Shown: positions 50,247 through 62,587 of the stretch, piece after piece | How the letters are laid out: each line of letters begins with the position of its first letter | Numbering within the stretch: position 1 is the stretch's first letter | Source: Ferrovibrio sp. | GTDB taxonomy: Bacteria; Pseudomonadota; Alphaproteobacteria; Ferrovibrionales; Ferrovibrionaceae | Reading direction: 5' to 3' | Length of the DNA: 64,000 nucleotides | Assembly: GCA_017991315.1 (NCBI GenBank) | Contig: JAGOQS010000001.1 | Coordinates: 248,001-312,000 of the forward strand | Made by a program: the position numbers and the translations under genes | Notes under the pieces: model-generated | The model's input: only the letters and a program-made list of their open reading frames with translations | Database searches by the model: none | What the model was told of the DNA's origin: nothing

Positions 50247-51218
50247 ATGAATCGCCTGGCCACTCTGTGTGCCGCCGGCCTGCTGGCCGTCTTACCCTTC
50301 GCCAATTCTTATGCGCAGGCCACTTACCCAAACGGCCCGGTGAAATTCATCGTGCCCTATCCGGCCGGCGGCAGCACCGACATCATCGGCCGCCTGATCG
50401 GGCAGAATCTTTCCGATAACTGGAAACAGCCGGTGGTGGTGGAAAACCGCACCGGCGCTTCGGGCGCCATCGGCACCAGCGCGGTGATTGCCGCCCCGGC
50501 GGATGGCTACAATCTGCTGATGGGCATCACGGTGCTGATCCAGATGCCGCATCTGAAGAACGATCTGCCCTACGATGCCTTGCGCGACCTGACGCCGATT
50601 TCCCAGGTGGCGCTCTCCACCGACCTGCTGGCGGTGAGCAACAACCTGCCGGTCAATACGCTGGAAGAGCTGATCGCACTGGTGAAGGCCAACCCGAAGA
50701 AATACAGCTACGGCTCCTATGGCAATGCCACCTCGTCGCATATCCGTGGCGAGACGCTGAACCGCGAAGCCAAGATCGACATGACCCATGTGCCCTATCG
50801 CGGCAGCGCACCGATGCTGGCCGATCTGATGGGCGGCCATCTGCCGATTGCCTTCGTCGATGTCGGCTCGGCCTATGGCCATCTCAACAGCGGCAAGTTC
50901 AAGGTGCTGGCAGTGAGCGGCACGCAAAGGCTGCCCTTCCTGCCGAATGCGCCGACCATGCAAGAACGTGGCTACAAGGGCTTCGAGCCCTATGGCTGGT
51001 TCGCCGTGTTCGTGAAGGCGGGCACGCCGAAGGAGATCGTCGACAAGCTGTCGCGCGAAGTCTCGGCCATCGTGAAGAAGCCGGAAATCAGCGCCAAGCT
51101 GATCGAACTTGGCCTGGTGCCGGTCGGCGGCTCCAGCGAAGAACTGGCCGCCGCGATGAAGCGCGATTCTGCTATCTGGGGCCAGCTCATCCAGGGCGGC
51201 GGCATCAAGCTTGAGTGA
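50247..51218 (+). CDS. Bug family (tripartite tricarboxylate transporter-type) binding protein
   Basis: 323 residues. A signal peptide ends near NSYAQATY. Bug signatures are VKFIVPYPAGGSTDIIGRLI, VVVENRTGASGAIGTSAV and YGSYGNATSSHIRGE. GGGAG stands six bases before the ATG. The TctA/TctB membrane subunits are not encoded in the window, so this is one of the many orphan Bug proteins; the ligand is probably a small carboxylate. Divergent from the peptide importer. Confidence 0.93.
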   Translation: MNRLATLCAAGLLAVLPFANSYAQATYPNGPVKFIVPYPAGGSTDIIGRLIGQNLSDNWKQPVVVENRTGASGAIGTSAVIAAPADGYNLLMGITVLIQMPHLKNDLPYDALRDLTPISQVALSTDLLAVSNNLPVNTLEELIALVKANPKKYSYGSYGNATSSHIRGETLNREAKIDMTHVPYRGSAPMLADLMGGHLPIAFVDVGSAYGHLNSGKFKVLAVSGTQRLPFLPNAPTMQERGYKGFEPYGWFAVFVKAGTPKEIVDKLSREVSAIVKKPEISAKLIELGLVPVGGSSEELAAAMKRDSAIWGQLIQGGGIKLE

Positions 51219-51266
51219 TCGCCGTCACGCGTCAGGAGCACTAACACCTAAGTATCATCACGGTAA

Positions 51267-51292
51267 CCGGCTGGTGAATGGACACCAGCCGG
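51267..51292. terminator. Perfect hairpin downstream of the Bug gene
   Basis: CCGGCTGGTG (51267-51276) and CACCAGCCGG (51283-51292) form a perfect 10-bp stem with a six-base loop, 48 bases after the Bug stop. There is no T tract, so it may stabilise the mRNA end or act as a Rho-type barrier. The rest of the 191-base gap shows no gene. Confidence 0.5.
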
Positions 51293-51409
51293 GGCCTGCG
51301 GTGTGATGGCAGGCACAGGCGCGGCGGATGGCGCGGCGCGGGCGGTTTACTTCCCCGCAACTCGGATCATCTTCTGCGGCAGCCAACATCACCCGGAAAG
51401 GCTTGTGCC

Positions 51410-51754
51410 ATGTCCATCCGCAGTACGCTTTTCGCCAGTGCGCTTACCTTCGCGCTGATCCTGTTCGCCTATGCCGCCCATGCCGGTCAATACACCCTGG
51501 CGCCGGGCGCGCAGACTTATATTGATGTCAGCACGCAAGGCAGCTACACCACCATCACCGTGGTCAATACCGGTTCGGCGCCAGCCGTGGTCGAATTCGA
51601 TGCGCCGCTCAATCGTCGCGTTGAAGTGGCGCCGGGCCAGCGCAACGAGTTTTACGGCTCGATCCGCACGCGCGGCAGCCTGCTGGTGCGCAATAGCGGC
51701 CAGAGTGCCGTCACCGTCACCTCGAGCTATCAGGATCGTCCGCCGTCGCCGTAA
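51410..51754 (+). CDS. Small secreted protein of unknown function (114 aa)
   Basis: Starts at MSIRSTLFASALT, with GGAAAGG upstream. The signal peptide runs to about residue 25 (YAAHAGQY). The mature part of about 90 residues is beta-rich (YIDVSTQGSYTTITVVNTG, VVEFDAPLNRRVEVAPGQRN, GSLLVRNSGQSAVTVTSSYQ) and resembles a single beta-sandwich. No cysteines and no family recognised. Transcribed alone, convergent with the metallophosphoesterase gene. Confidence 0.65.
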   Translation: MSIRSTLFASALTFALILFAYAAHAGQYTLAPGAQTYIDVSTQGSYTTITVVNTGSAPAVVEFDAPLNRRVEVAPGQRNEFYGSIRTRGSLLVRNSGQSAVTVTSSYQDRPPSP

Positions 51755-51758
51755 TGCG

Positions 51759-52568
51759 TCAGGCGAAAGGATACGGCCCGGGAAAGTCGCCGACCGGGAC
51801 GAAATGCGTGATCAGGCCGGTTTCCGACCGCCAGTGATGCAGCAGGAAAGCCGGCGGCTCGATATACGAGCGCGGCTTGGCGGCAGGATCGAGCTGCAGG
51901 GCGATGGCCGTGGTGGTGCTGGGTGCCGTACACAGCAAAGTGCCGCCGAAGCGTAATTGCATGAAGCGGTGCACATGGCCGCAGAGCACGCGCTCCACGG
52001 ATCGATAGCGCGCCAGCAGTTCGGCCAGGCCATCGCCGCCCTCGCACCAGTATTTATCCAGATAGGGAATGCCGCAGGCAAAGGGTGGCTGGTGCAGCAT
52101 GACAATCGAGGGCCGTTGCGGCTCTTGGGCGAGCGCCTGTTCCAGCCAGGCTAGCCGCGCTGAGTCGATGAGGCCGTGATGCAGGCCGGGCAGGGTGACA
52201 TCCAGCGCCAGGATGCGCAGGGGCCCGGCTTCCACTACATAGTGGAAGGGATGCGCCGCCGGCAGATAGGCGTGATCCTGGAAAGCAGCGCGGAAAGCGG
52301 CATGGCCCGCCGAGAAGCCGCCGTCATGGTTGCCGGGGATCACAAGGTAGGGTACGCGCAGTTCGCTCAGCAACGCGCGCGCCATTTCGTATTCCGCCGG
52401 CTGGCCTTCATCCACGATGTCGCCGCTCAGCAGCACCAGGTTGATGGCCGGGCTGAAAGCATTCACCTGGGCGATGGCAGCGGCAAACATGGCGTTGGAA
52501 TCGACCACGCCCTGATACAGCACGCCGCGCGGCCGGATATGCGGATCGGAGAGCTGGGCGATCAGCAT
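51759..52568 (-). CDS. Calcineurin-type metallophosphoesterase (CpdA/Icc-like)
   Basis: 269 residues from MLIAQLSDPHIRPRG. All metal-site motifs are present in order: SDPHIRPRG, LLSGDIVDEG, IPGNHDGGF, VMLHQPPF and CGHVHRFMQ. The arrangement is that of the cAMP phosphodiesterase (Icc/CpdA) group, which also contains other phosphodiesterases. A class III cyclase is encoded at 6463-7938, but linkage is not implied. It overlaps the alpha/beta hydrolase gene by seven bases. Confidence 0.9.
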   Translation of the reverse strand: MLIAQLSDPHIRPRGVLYQGVVDSNAMFAAAIAQVNAFSPAINLVLLSGDIVDEGQPAEYEMARALLSELRVPYLVIPGNHDGGFSAGHAAFRAAFQDHAYLPAAHPFHYVVEAGPLRILALDVTLPGLHHGLIDSARLAWLEQALAQEPQRPSIVMLHQPPFACGIPYLDKYWCEGGDGLAELLARYRSVERVLCGHVHRFMQLRFGGTLLCTAPSTTTAIALQLDPAAKPRSYIEPPAFLLHHWRSETGLITHFVPVGDFPGPYPFA

Positions 52569-53386
52569 GGCGTATTCAACTGCTTCAGGAAAGACAGCAG
52601 CATCTCCGTGATGAGCGCCGGCTGTTCCAGGCTTGGCAGATGCGCGGCGCCGGGCAGCGACCGGAGCGATGCGCGCGGCATCATCCGCGCAATCTGCCGG
52701 CCACGCTCCTGGATATAGGGGAAATCGTAAGCGCCGCAGAGGATCATCGCCGGCGCCGCTATTTCGCCAAGGCGCGGGTAATTGGCAACAGCATCGGTAT
52801 TCGCGCCAACAGGCGGCGCGCGCAGCGCGATGCCATTCATCTCCAGAAACAACTCGCGCGCCGCGCCAGCCACGCGGCCTTCCGGCTGCAACGGGCCATC
52901 GAGCCACAGCCGCGCTTTGAGTTGGTTCAGCGCCGCCGCATCGCCAGCCGCCTCGGCCTGCTTCTGCTGCGCCAGCAGGGCGGCAATCTCCGGCGCATGA
53001 TCCGGTTCCGGCGCGCCGATCAGCGACGGCGAGATCAGGAACAGGCCACGGATGCGCTCAGTGTGCAGGATCGCCGCATCCAGCGCGATGCGGCCGCCCT
53101 GCGAGCAGGCAACCAGGATGGCCGGTTTGCCATCGGCCAGGGCGTCGATCACCGCCAGCAGGTCGCCGACCGCCGAATGATCCTGCTTTTCAGCATGGCT
53201 GGCGCCAAAGCCGCGCCGGTCATAGGCGATGGCTTTATGGCGCTGGCCGACCGCCTGCCATTGCTGCTGCCACATGCGGCTGTCGCAGATAGCGGCATGC
53301 AGAAACACTACCGGAGTGCCGGCACCAATGACGGCAGCAGCGAGACTAGCCTGGCTGGAAGTGACTTGATGGCTGTATCGCATCAT
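52562..53386 (-). CDS. Alpha/beta-fold hydrolase
   Basis: 274 residues. Strand-3 and oxyanion region VVFLHAAICDSRMWQQQW, nucleophile elbow VACSQGGRIALD (Ser in CSQGG), the strand-6 Asp region MILCGAYDFPYI and catalytic His in LPGAAHLPSLEQP are visible. Substrate unknown. It may start at either of two adjacent ATGs (53386 or 53383). No Shine-Dalgarno is seen; the start overlaps the stop of the large NTPase gene by four bases (ATGA), so its translation may depend on that gene. G+C is high, like the chromosome. Confidence 0.88.
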   Translation of the reverse strand: MMRYSHQVTSSQASLAAAVIGAGTPVVFLHAAICDSRMWQQQWQAVGQRHKAIAYDRRGFGASHAEKQDHSAVGDLLAVIDALADGKPAILVACSQGGRIALDAAILHTERIRGLFLISPSLIGAPEPDHAPEIAALLAQQKQAEAAGDAAALNQLKARLWLDGPLQPEGRVAGAARELFLEMNGIALRAPPVGANTDAVANYPRLGEIAAPAMILCGAYDFPYIQERGRQIARMMPRASLRSLPGAAHLPSLEQPALITEMLLSFLKQLNTPC

Positions 53387-56300
53387 TTTTGTCTAGCCGA
53401 ACTGATGCGCTTGGCAACTGAAGTGGCTTTGGTTTTCGGTTTGATAGCTTTTCGGCTCTTGGCCACAGATGTTTTCTTGCCAGCCTTGGGGCGTTTCACA
53501 GACTGTCCAGCAGGTCTTGATACATCAAGGCATCGTACAACGACTCGATATTGGAGTTGGCTTGGTAGCGCGTTTTGAAGTTGGACTTGCATTTCAGTTG
53601 CTGAAGTTGGTTTTGCTGTACCGTCAATCTTTTTAGTCGTGCATTCTGCCCCGAACCACAACACAAGATAAATGCCAAGGCCTGCGGTTTCTGGATCCCG
53701 GCAGTACTCGGTGACAAGCTGATTCTCAGCTGCTTTCCAGACCTCAGGATGTTGGCTGCGCTTCAGTTCAATCGGTACTCTGCCCAACTCATATCGACAA
53801 TCGATGTCGGAGCGGTTTTCCTCGGCATACCTACCCTCGGAAGCAAACGCGATGCCCAGGTGGCGAAGCGCTACTTTCAGGTGCCTCATAATCTCGTCGC
53901 GACAGATATTCTCTACCCGGGGTTTGCCCGGCCGGCCATACCTATCCAAATTCCAGAAAGACTTCCAGTCGTCGGTCGCACCATTCCGTGCCGCCTCAGC
54001 GATGTCATCCAGCGCATGCACGACTATCTCTCGCATATCGGCGACATTAGCAGGCCTGTCCGTGGTAAGGGCCCTCACCAACTGCTCGACCGTCGAATAC
54101 TTGAACTCGAACTCTCGGCGGTTTTTCCGCTGATCCGCTAGAGCCTGAACAAACTCACTTCGCCAGCCGGTTTCTGGCTCCGCTACCACCATCTTCTCCA
54201 GCGCATCCGTTACCTCGGGGGCTGGTTCGTTTGAAATCGATGACAACATATCCCTGAGGTAGCTTGATGCGCTCCTCAGTAGCCCGTCGCCACTCTGGTA
54301 GTCCGCCGAAGGATAGACAACACCGAGATGCCGGGTGGCAGCTCGCATAATCGCGACCCGTTCAAGCGGTGGCGCCCAGTTACGTGACTTCACCTCATCT
54401 TCAAACTTGAAAATAAACTGTACCAGCGCCATGGCCGCGCCAACCGAATCCACTAATGGCTCGATACGGGTGGCGAAATCGTCAGGTCGTAGGACATAGG
54501 CAGCTATTGCGAACAAAAATTGATTCTTCGGCGGCAAACCAGTTGTCGAGATATCAGGCAACAACCGCAGCAACTCTGTCCGATTATCCGCTAGGCCAAC
54601 CACCAAACACGGCTCAATAAGCCCAATGTCAGCACCTGGAAAATCACGCAACACATCAAGTGCTAAACTGCGTGCCGCCTCAGTAAATATGCTTTTTGAC
54701 CCAAGCAGGTAGTAGCTTTCAACTGCGGCACCATTTCCTTTCTCAAGGTGATACCACCAATGGTCCCGAAGCACTTCGATGCCGAGATGCGGCTGAGCAG
54801 CTAAAATCTCCGCAATCAGCTCTTGTTCTTCCTCGCTACCGCGGAGTAAGTGGAATGCGATCGCTGCTTTTAAGATCCTGTGGTCGAGCGCCGAAATGTT
54901 CCGCCCAACCTGTCGAATTATTAGCAAGCCCTCCGGCATTACTTCCTGCATATGGAAAGACTTGTTATCCGCTCGCAATGCAAAAATATCGCGTGGTGTT
55001 GGGGAGTTCTCGAAACGATCGACCGCCGCGACAAAACCTTCCATTACGGCAGCAGCAATATCTGGGCCGACAAGGTCGACTATCCGTTCATCAGGCGACA
55101 ATTCCTGGTCAACTATATTCGACCGACCGGCACGAACCTCAGCAAAATAACGCAGCGCCGCAACGTCGATGCCATTCCGTATCCCTTCCACGCGATACTC
55201 GAAGTCCCGTTTGTGCTTTAGGCGTGTCACACACTTGCGCCGTGCTGACTTTCGCTTGCGCTTTGCCTCCTCCATCTGCCACGAATTCATCGAACAAAAA
55301 GCATGCCGCTCTAGTTCCTCTTGGAACCGGGGATGTTGTTCGACAAACGTAAAAACCTCCTCGATAGTTAGCTCTTGTGGGCCGCTCGGATTGAACACCG
55401 GGAGAATTGCCGTCCCAAACAGATCAATCGCAGCCTCATCATTCTCGATGGTCGCAACGCGCTCTAGGAGGTAACGTCTAAATCCGGCAGGCGGAAGCAT
55501 CCGGAACGTTCGGTTGACAAACTGGTACTGACGTCGCCGAAATTTCGCGATGTCCACAAACGGCTGGGCCAGCATGATTTCGAACATCGCCCGGTACAGC
55601 TCAGGACGTGCACCTATCAGTTCGGGAATGCGCTGCGTGCGATTCCCCTGGACGATATTGTAGTCTGCGCCTCCTAGCGCCATGCCGAGCCAGTGGTATA
55701 TTCGCTCGGGAGTTTCTGTGTCTATATTGTCATTGAGAACACGCCATAATAGCTCTTCTACAAACCTCTGCCAGGCGAACGACCAATGCTGTTCGCCACT
55801 GCGTGCTTCGCCCAGAATGTCGGCAAGCACCATTAGGTCTTGGGCAGGCGTGAGCTTCATAAAATTGTGCGTTAGATAGTATGATGCATCGGCCTTGCCG
55901 TTCCGCAGGCCCAAGAGCCGGGGCGCCACCTGCCGTACCGTGAGATGCTCGGGATACAAGGACCGGATAATCTCAATTTCAATGAGATTGTCCGGGTCGG
56001 TTATCGTTCCAGCCTGTATGCCATCAAGCACCGCAACCAGCTCTCCGCTGCTTTCCGGACAGCAACTCATGAAGGCGCGTACGGCATCATCGCGAAGGTG
56101 CGAGATCTGATTGGCATTCTGGATGAAGTTCAGCAGGAACTCCTTCATTTCCGGGAACGGCCCCGCAGCGCTCAGAATGCTCAGAATGGTAATCCCAAGG
56201 TGGGACTGGCTGCGGCGGTCCAGCAGCGCCTTGAAGTCTTCCGCCAGTCCCCGTCGACCGAAGCCAGCTAGCGGGCGACTACCCCAGCCGCGCCCGCGGA

Positions 56301-57477
56301 ACCACGGATTTACGTCCGCCAAATTTCCCAGAGCCTTTAACGCCGCACGGCACGTACCCAAATTCCAGCTTGCTGGGTCGCCATATAGGATAGCGCCGTA
56401 TGGGTCCCTCGGCACAATATCGGCCGCGAAGCCGGGTGCCAATGTTACTAACCAGCCATAGATGCCACGCAGGTCCGATAGCGTGCCGCCATCAGCTCCA
56501 GTGATAAGCGCAAGCACACGACTGACCGGATGGCCCACCGCAATGCGCCGAGCCAGGTACTTTGCAGTCAGGAATTCACCGACCATACGGTGCCTATACG
56601 TGATCTTTCCGCCTTCAATAGACCGGAAGACCCGCCGCTTGGCTGCTGTCAGCAGAACCTTCGGATTGCGCCCCAGCCTCTGGATCGCGGGGAAGTTCGG
56701 CACCTCGTGCCGCTTCAGAAGCGCAATGCCTTCCGAACCCGAGAGCAGACAGACTGCCGCCAGATACTCGGCAGCCTCCTTCAATTCCTCTTCGGCTATG
56801 CTTTCTTCGGTCAGCTGATGGTCCGTATTTTGCTCATGAACCAGGAATTCATATGCCTGCTCGAAAACCTCTCGCCGCGTCTTCGGCCATCCCCGGCCGC
56901 CCGACACAGCATCCGCCACCAGATTCAGGGTCTCCGGATTTTGAAGCAGCTCATAGACGCCATGCTGGCGAGCAGAGTCGATAAAACCCTGAGGCTCGCC
57001 TACACGCAGGGAGACCAGCTTGGCGATCTCCAGATCGTTGAGCGGCTGCAGGCTGAGCTGCCGGATTTCTCCGCTAGGGCATACATCCTTAAGCATCTGG
57101 ATGTCCGACCCATCGAGCCAATCCGTTGTCCGACAGGAAACCCGGACCTTCGGGCTGCCCAGCACATCAAGGCGGCTCACAATTGTGTCAAGGACTAGCT
57201 GACCTTCAGAACGGGCCCGTTGTTCGTCTAGGCCGTCCAGGTACAGGACCTTGCCCCGATATCGCTCGACGTCCGTTCGCAGAAATTTCGCGACCGAAAC
57301 TAGCTCTGCGCCGGGCTCCACGGCGGCCGCCATTTCAAAGGATTTTGACTTCCCAAGTCCCGCGTCGCCTAGCAAGACAACAATATGCTCGCCGAAAAAC
57401 GCCTCAAACGGATAGTCGCCCTGATCGGCTTCCGGTTCGCTGGGTTTTTGATGCTTCTTGTAGCGGCGGGCGATCAT
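53383..57477 (-). CDS. Large NACHT/STAND-like NTPase with C-terminal PD-(D/E)XK-like nuclease domain; candidate defence protein
   Basis: 1364 residues. The P-loop is GDAGLGKS (37-44) and Walker B is VLYLDGLDE (77-85), the DGLDE form of NACHT proteins. CRTTDW follows as a sensor-like motif, and YRHRMVGEFLTAKYLARR near residue 300 matches the STAND F/Y-x-H-x3-EFL-x-A-x-YL pattern. Residues about 330-1150 look helical and repeat-like without recognised domains. Near the C-terminus, SDIDCRYELGRVPIELKRS (Asp1224/Asp1226, Glu1237, Lys1239) with NQLVTEY (Gln1253) has the D...ExK...Q layout of a restriction-type nuclease. The last 40 residues are Lys/Ala-rich. An in-frame stop at 57514-57516 bounds the N-terminus, and no Shine-Dalgarno is seen. 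Composition is about 47-55% G+C in sampled lines, against about 70% in gyrB. The gene is probably acquired. Defence function is inference; no named family was recognised. Confidence 0.75.
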   Translation of the reverse strand: MIARRYKKHQKPSEPEADQGDYPFEAFFGEHIVVLLGDAGLGKSKSFEMAAAVEPGAELVSVAKFLRTDVERYRGKVLYLDGLDEQRARSEGQLVLDTIVSRLDVLGSPKVRVSCRTTDWLDGSDIQMLKDVCPSGEIRQLSLQPLNDLEIAKLVSLRVGEPQGFIDSARQHGVYELLQNPETLNLVADAVSGGRGWPKTRREVFEQAYEFLVHEQNTDHQLTEESIAEEELKEAAEYLAAVCLLSGSEGIALLKRHEVPNFPAIQRLGRNPKVLLTAAKRRVFRSIEGGKITYRHRMVGEFLTAKYLARRIAVGHPVSRVLALITGADGGTLSDLRGIYGWLVTLAPGFAADIVPRDPYGAILYGDPASWNLGTCRAALKALGNLADVNPWFRGRGWGSRPLAGFGRRGLAEDFKALLDRRSQSHLGITILSILSAAGPFPEMKEFLLNFIQNANQISHLRDDAVRAFMSCCPESSGELVAVLDGIQAGTITDPDNLIEIEIIRSLYPEHLTVRQVAPRLLGLRNGKADASYYLTHNFMKLTPAQDLMVLADILGEARSGEQHWSFAWQRFVEELLWRVLNDNIDTETPERIYHWLGMALGGADYNIVQGNRTQRIPELIGARPELYRAMFEIMLAQPFVDIAKFRRRQYQFVNRTFRMLPPAGFRRYLLERVATIENDEAAIDLFGTAILPVFNPSGPQELTIEEVFTFVEQHPRFQEELERHAFCSMNSWQMEEAKRKRKSARRKCVTRLKHKRDFEYRVEGIRNGIDVAALRYFAEVRAGRSNIVDQELSPDERIVDLVGPDIAAAVMEGFVAAVDRFENSPTPRDIFALRADNKSFHMQEVMPEGLLIIRQVGRNISALDHRILKAAIAFHLLRGSEEEQELIAEILAAQPHLGIEVLRDHWWYHLEKGNGAAVESYYLLGSKSIFTEAARSLALDVLRDFPGADIGLIEPCLVVGLADNRTELLRLLPDISTTGLPPKNQFLFAIAAYVLRPDDFATRIEPLVDSVGAAMALVQFIFKFEDEVKSRNWAPPLERVAIMRAATRHLGVVYPSADYQSGDGLLRSASSYLRDMLSSISNEPAPEVTDALEKMVVAEPETGWRSEFVQALADQRKNRREFEFKYSTVEQLVRALTTDRPANVADMREIVVHALDDIAEAARNGATDDWKSFWNLDRYGRPGKPRVENICRDEIMRHLKVALRHLGIAFASEGRYAEENRSDIDCRYELGRVPIELKRSQHPEVWKAAENQLVTEYCRDPETAGLGIYLVLWFGAECTTKKIDGTAKPTSATEMQVQLQNALPSQLQYRVVVRCLDVSRPAGQSVKRPKAGKKTSVAKSRKAIKPKTKATSVAKRISSARQK

Positions 57478-57536
57478 CAGGCGGGTGGGCCGGTGGGTTG
57501 GGTTCCTGAGAGGTTAGAGACTAAAATCAAAGAATA

Positions 57537-57562
57537 GGCTTCCCAGGAAATTCCCAGAAGCC
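57537..57562. promoter_or_regulatory. Nested inverted repeat upstream of the NTPase gene
   Basis: GGCTTC (57537-57542) pairs with GAAGCC (57557-57562), and the inner GGAAATTCC (57546-57554) is itself a dyad. It lies 60-85 bases before the NTPase start codon, a fitting place for an operator. No regulator gene is adjacent. Confidence 0.35.
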
Positions 57563-57602
57563 CTGACTATTAAGTCGAGAAACAACAAATCTACGACGCT
57601 CT

Positions 57603-57615
57603 AGGTTAGTAACCT
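57603..57615. promoter_or_regulatory. 13-base palindrome AGGTTAGTAACCT
   Basis: A perfect odd palindrome (AGGTTA-G-TAACCT), 64-76 bases past the gyrB stop and about 130 bases before the NTPase start. Could be an operator or a weak hairpin at the gyrB transcript end; no T tract follows on the minus strand. Confidence 0.3.
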
Positions 57616-57678
57616 TATTGCCCTACAGAAATGGTGTCACAGCGACCCACAAACTATCCGACACGAGACAGTAAGCCA

Positions 57679-61371
<3,693 letters not shown>

Positions 61372-61372
<1 letters not shown>

Positions 61373-62490
61373 CACACACGCATCGGCATCAGCACGTAGA
61401 GCACGCCATCATCGGCGGGATCGCGCACGATGGTCGGCGCCAGGGCATCGGCCAGCAGGAAGCGGGCATTCTCGCCTTCGATCTGGCCGGCGATATCCAG
61501 CAGATAGCGCGAATTATAGCCGACCTCGATCGGCGCCGCGCTGTAGGCGATGGTAAGCTGCTCGGTGGCGGAACCCTGGTCCGGGCTGGTCGCCGACAGT
61601 TCAAGCCCTTCCGGCTTGAGCGTCAGCTTCACGGCGCGGCTCTTCTCGGTGGAGATGGTGGCGACGCGGTCGACGGCGGCCGAGAAGGCCTTGCTGTCGA
61701 CTTCCATCACCTTGTCATTCTCGCGCGGGATCACGCGCTCGTATTCGGGGAAGGAACCGTCGATCAGCTTCGACACCAGCACCAGGTCGCCGAAGGTGAA
61801 GCGGATCTTGGTGTCGCTGAGTTCGATGCGCACCTCGGCGCCGCTGCCATCCAGCAGCTTCTGCAACTCGTTCACCGTCTTGCGCGGCACGATCACGCCG
61901 GGCATGCCGCTGGCGCCGGTGGGCAGCGGCGTCTCGACGCGGGCGAGGCGGTGGCCATCGGTGGCGACGGCACGCAGCATCGGCACGCCGGCGGAAGCGG
62001 CGGCATGCAGGTAGATGCCGTTGAGGTAATAGCGCGTCTCCTCGGTGGAGATCGCGAAGCGGGTCTTGTCCACCAGGCGGCGGAGCTGGTCGGCCGGCAG
62101 CGGGAAGCTGTTCGGCAGCTCGCCCGGCGCCATCACCGGGAAATCTTCCTTCGGCAGGCAGGAGAGCTTGAAGCTGGAGCGGCCGGCGCGCAGTTCAAGC
62201 CGCTGGTCGCCGGCGGAGTAGGTGAGTTCCACTTCCGAGCCATCGGGCAGCTTGCGCACGATGTCGTAGAAGGTATGGGCGGCAACGGTGGTGGCGCCCG
62301 GTTTGCTCACCTTGGCGGCGAGTTTCTCCACCACGGCGATGTCGAGGTCGGTGGCGGTCAGCGCCAGCTTTTCGCCCTCGGCCTCGAGCAGCACGTTGGA
62401 GAGGATCGGGATGGTGTTGCGGCGCTCCACCACGCTCTGCACATGGCTCAGGGCGGTCAACAGAACGGCACGCTCGATGGTGAGTTTCAT
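61372..62490 (-). CDS. dnaN: DNA polymerase III sliding clamp (beta subunit)
   Basis: 372 residues from MKLTIERAVLLTALSHVQSVV; longer upstream frames were rejected. The three repeated clamp folds and the marks RRNTIPILSNVLLEAEG, ATDGHRLARVETPLP, VIVPRKTVNEL and C-terminal VLMPMRV are those of DnaN. Translation is coupled to recF by a one-base overlap. A terminator separates it from dnaA, so it needs its own promoter; TATACT on the minus strand about 60 bases upstream could be a -10 element. Confidence 0.98.
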
Positions 62491-62587
62491 GGCTGAAAAC
62501 CGGGAATGTTGCCTCCCCCGGCGGCGGTTCCGCCGAGTCTGGCGAGTATAGCAAACGGAGACGGCGGAAGCTATTGAAACGCAACGC

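Larger units (their letters stand above)
57478..57678. other. A+T-rich gap between gyrB and the large NTPase gene
   Basis: 201 bases without a gene, clearly lower in G+C than the flanking gyrB. It holds two dyads, described separately, and presumably the promoter of the NTPase gene. No direct repeats or integrase-like sequence mark an insertion boundary. Confidence 0.6.

Noticed and set aside
50247-51218. Complete tripartite tricarboxylate transporter
   Set aside because: Only the Bug binding protein is present; the neighbouring permeases belong to the divergent peptide ABC importer.
53383-57678. Flanking attachment-site repeats or integrase around the low-G+C NTPase gene
   Set aside because: No matching direct repeats, tRNA or recombinase gene could be seen on either side, so no mobile element is called.
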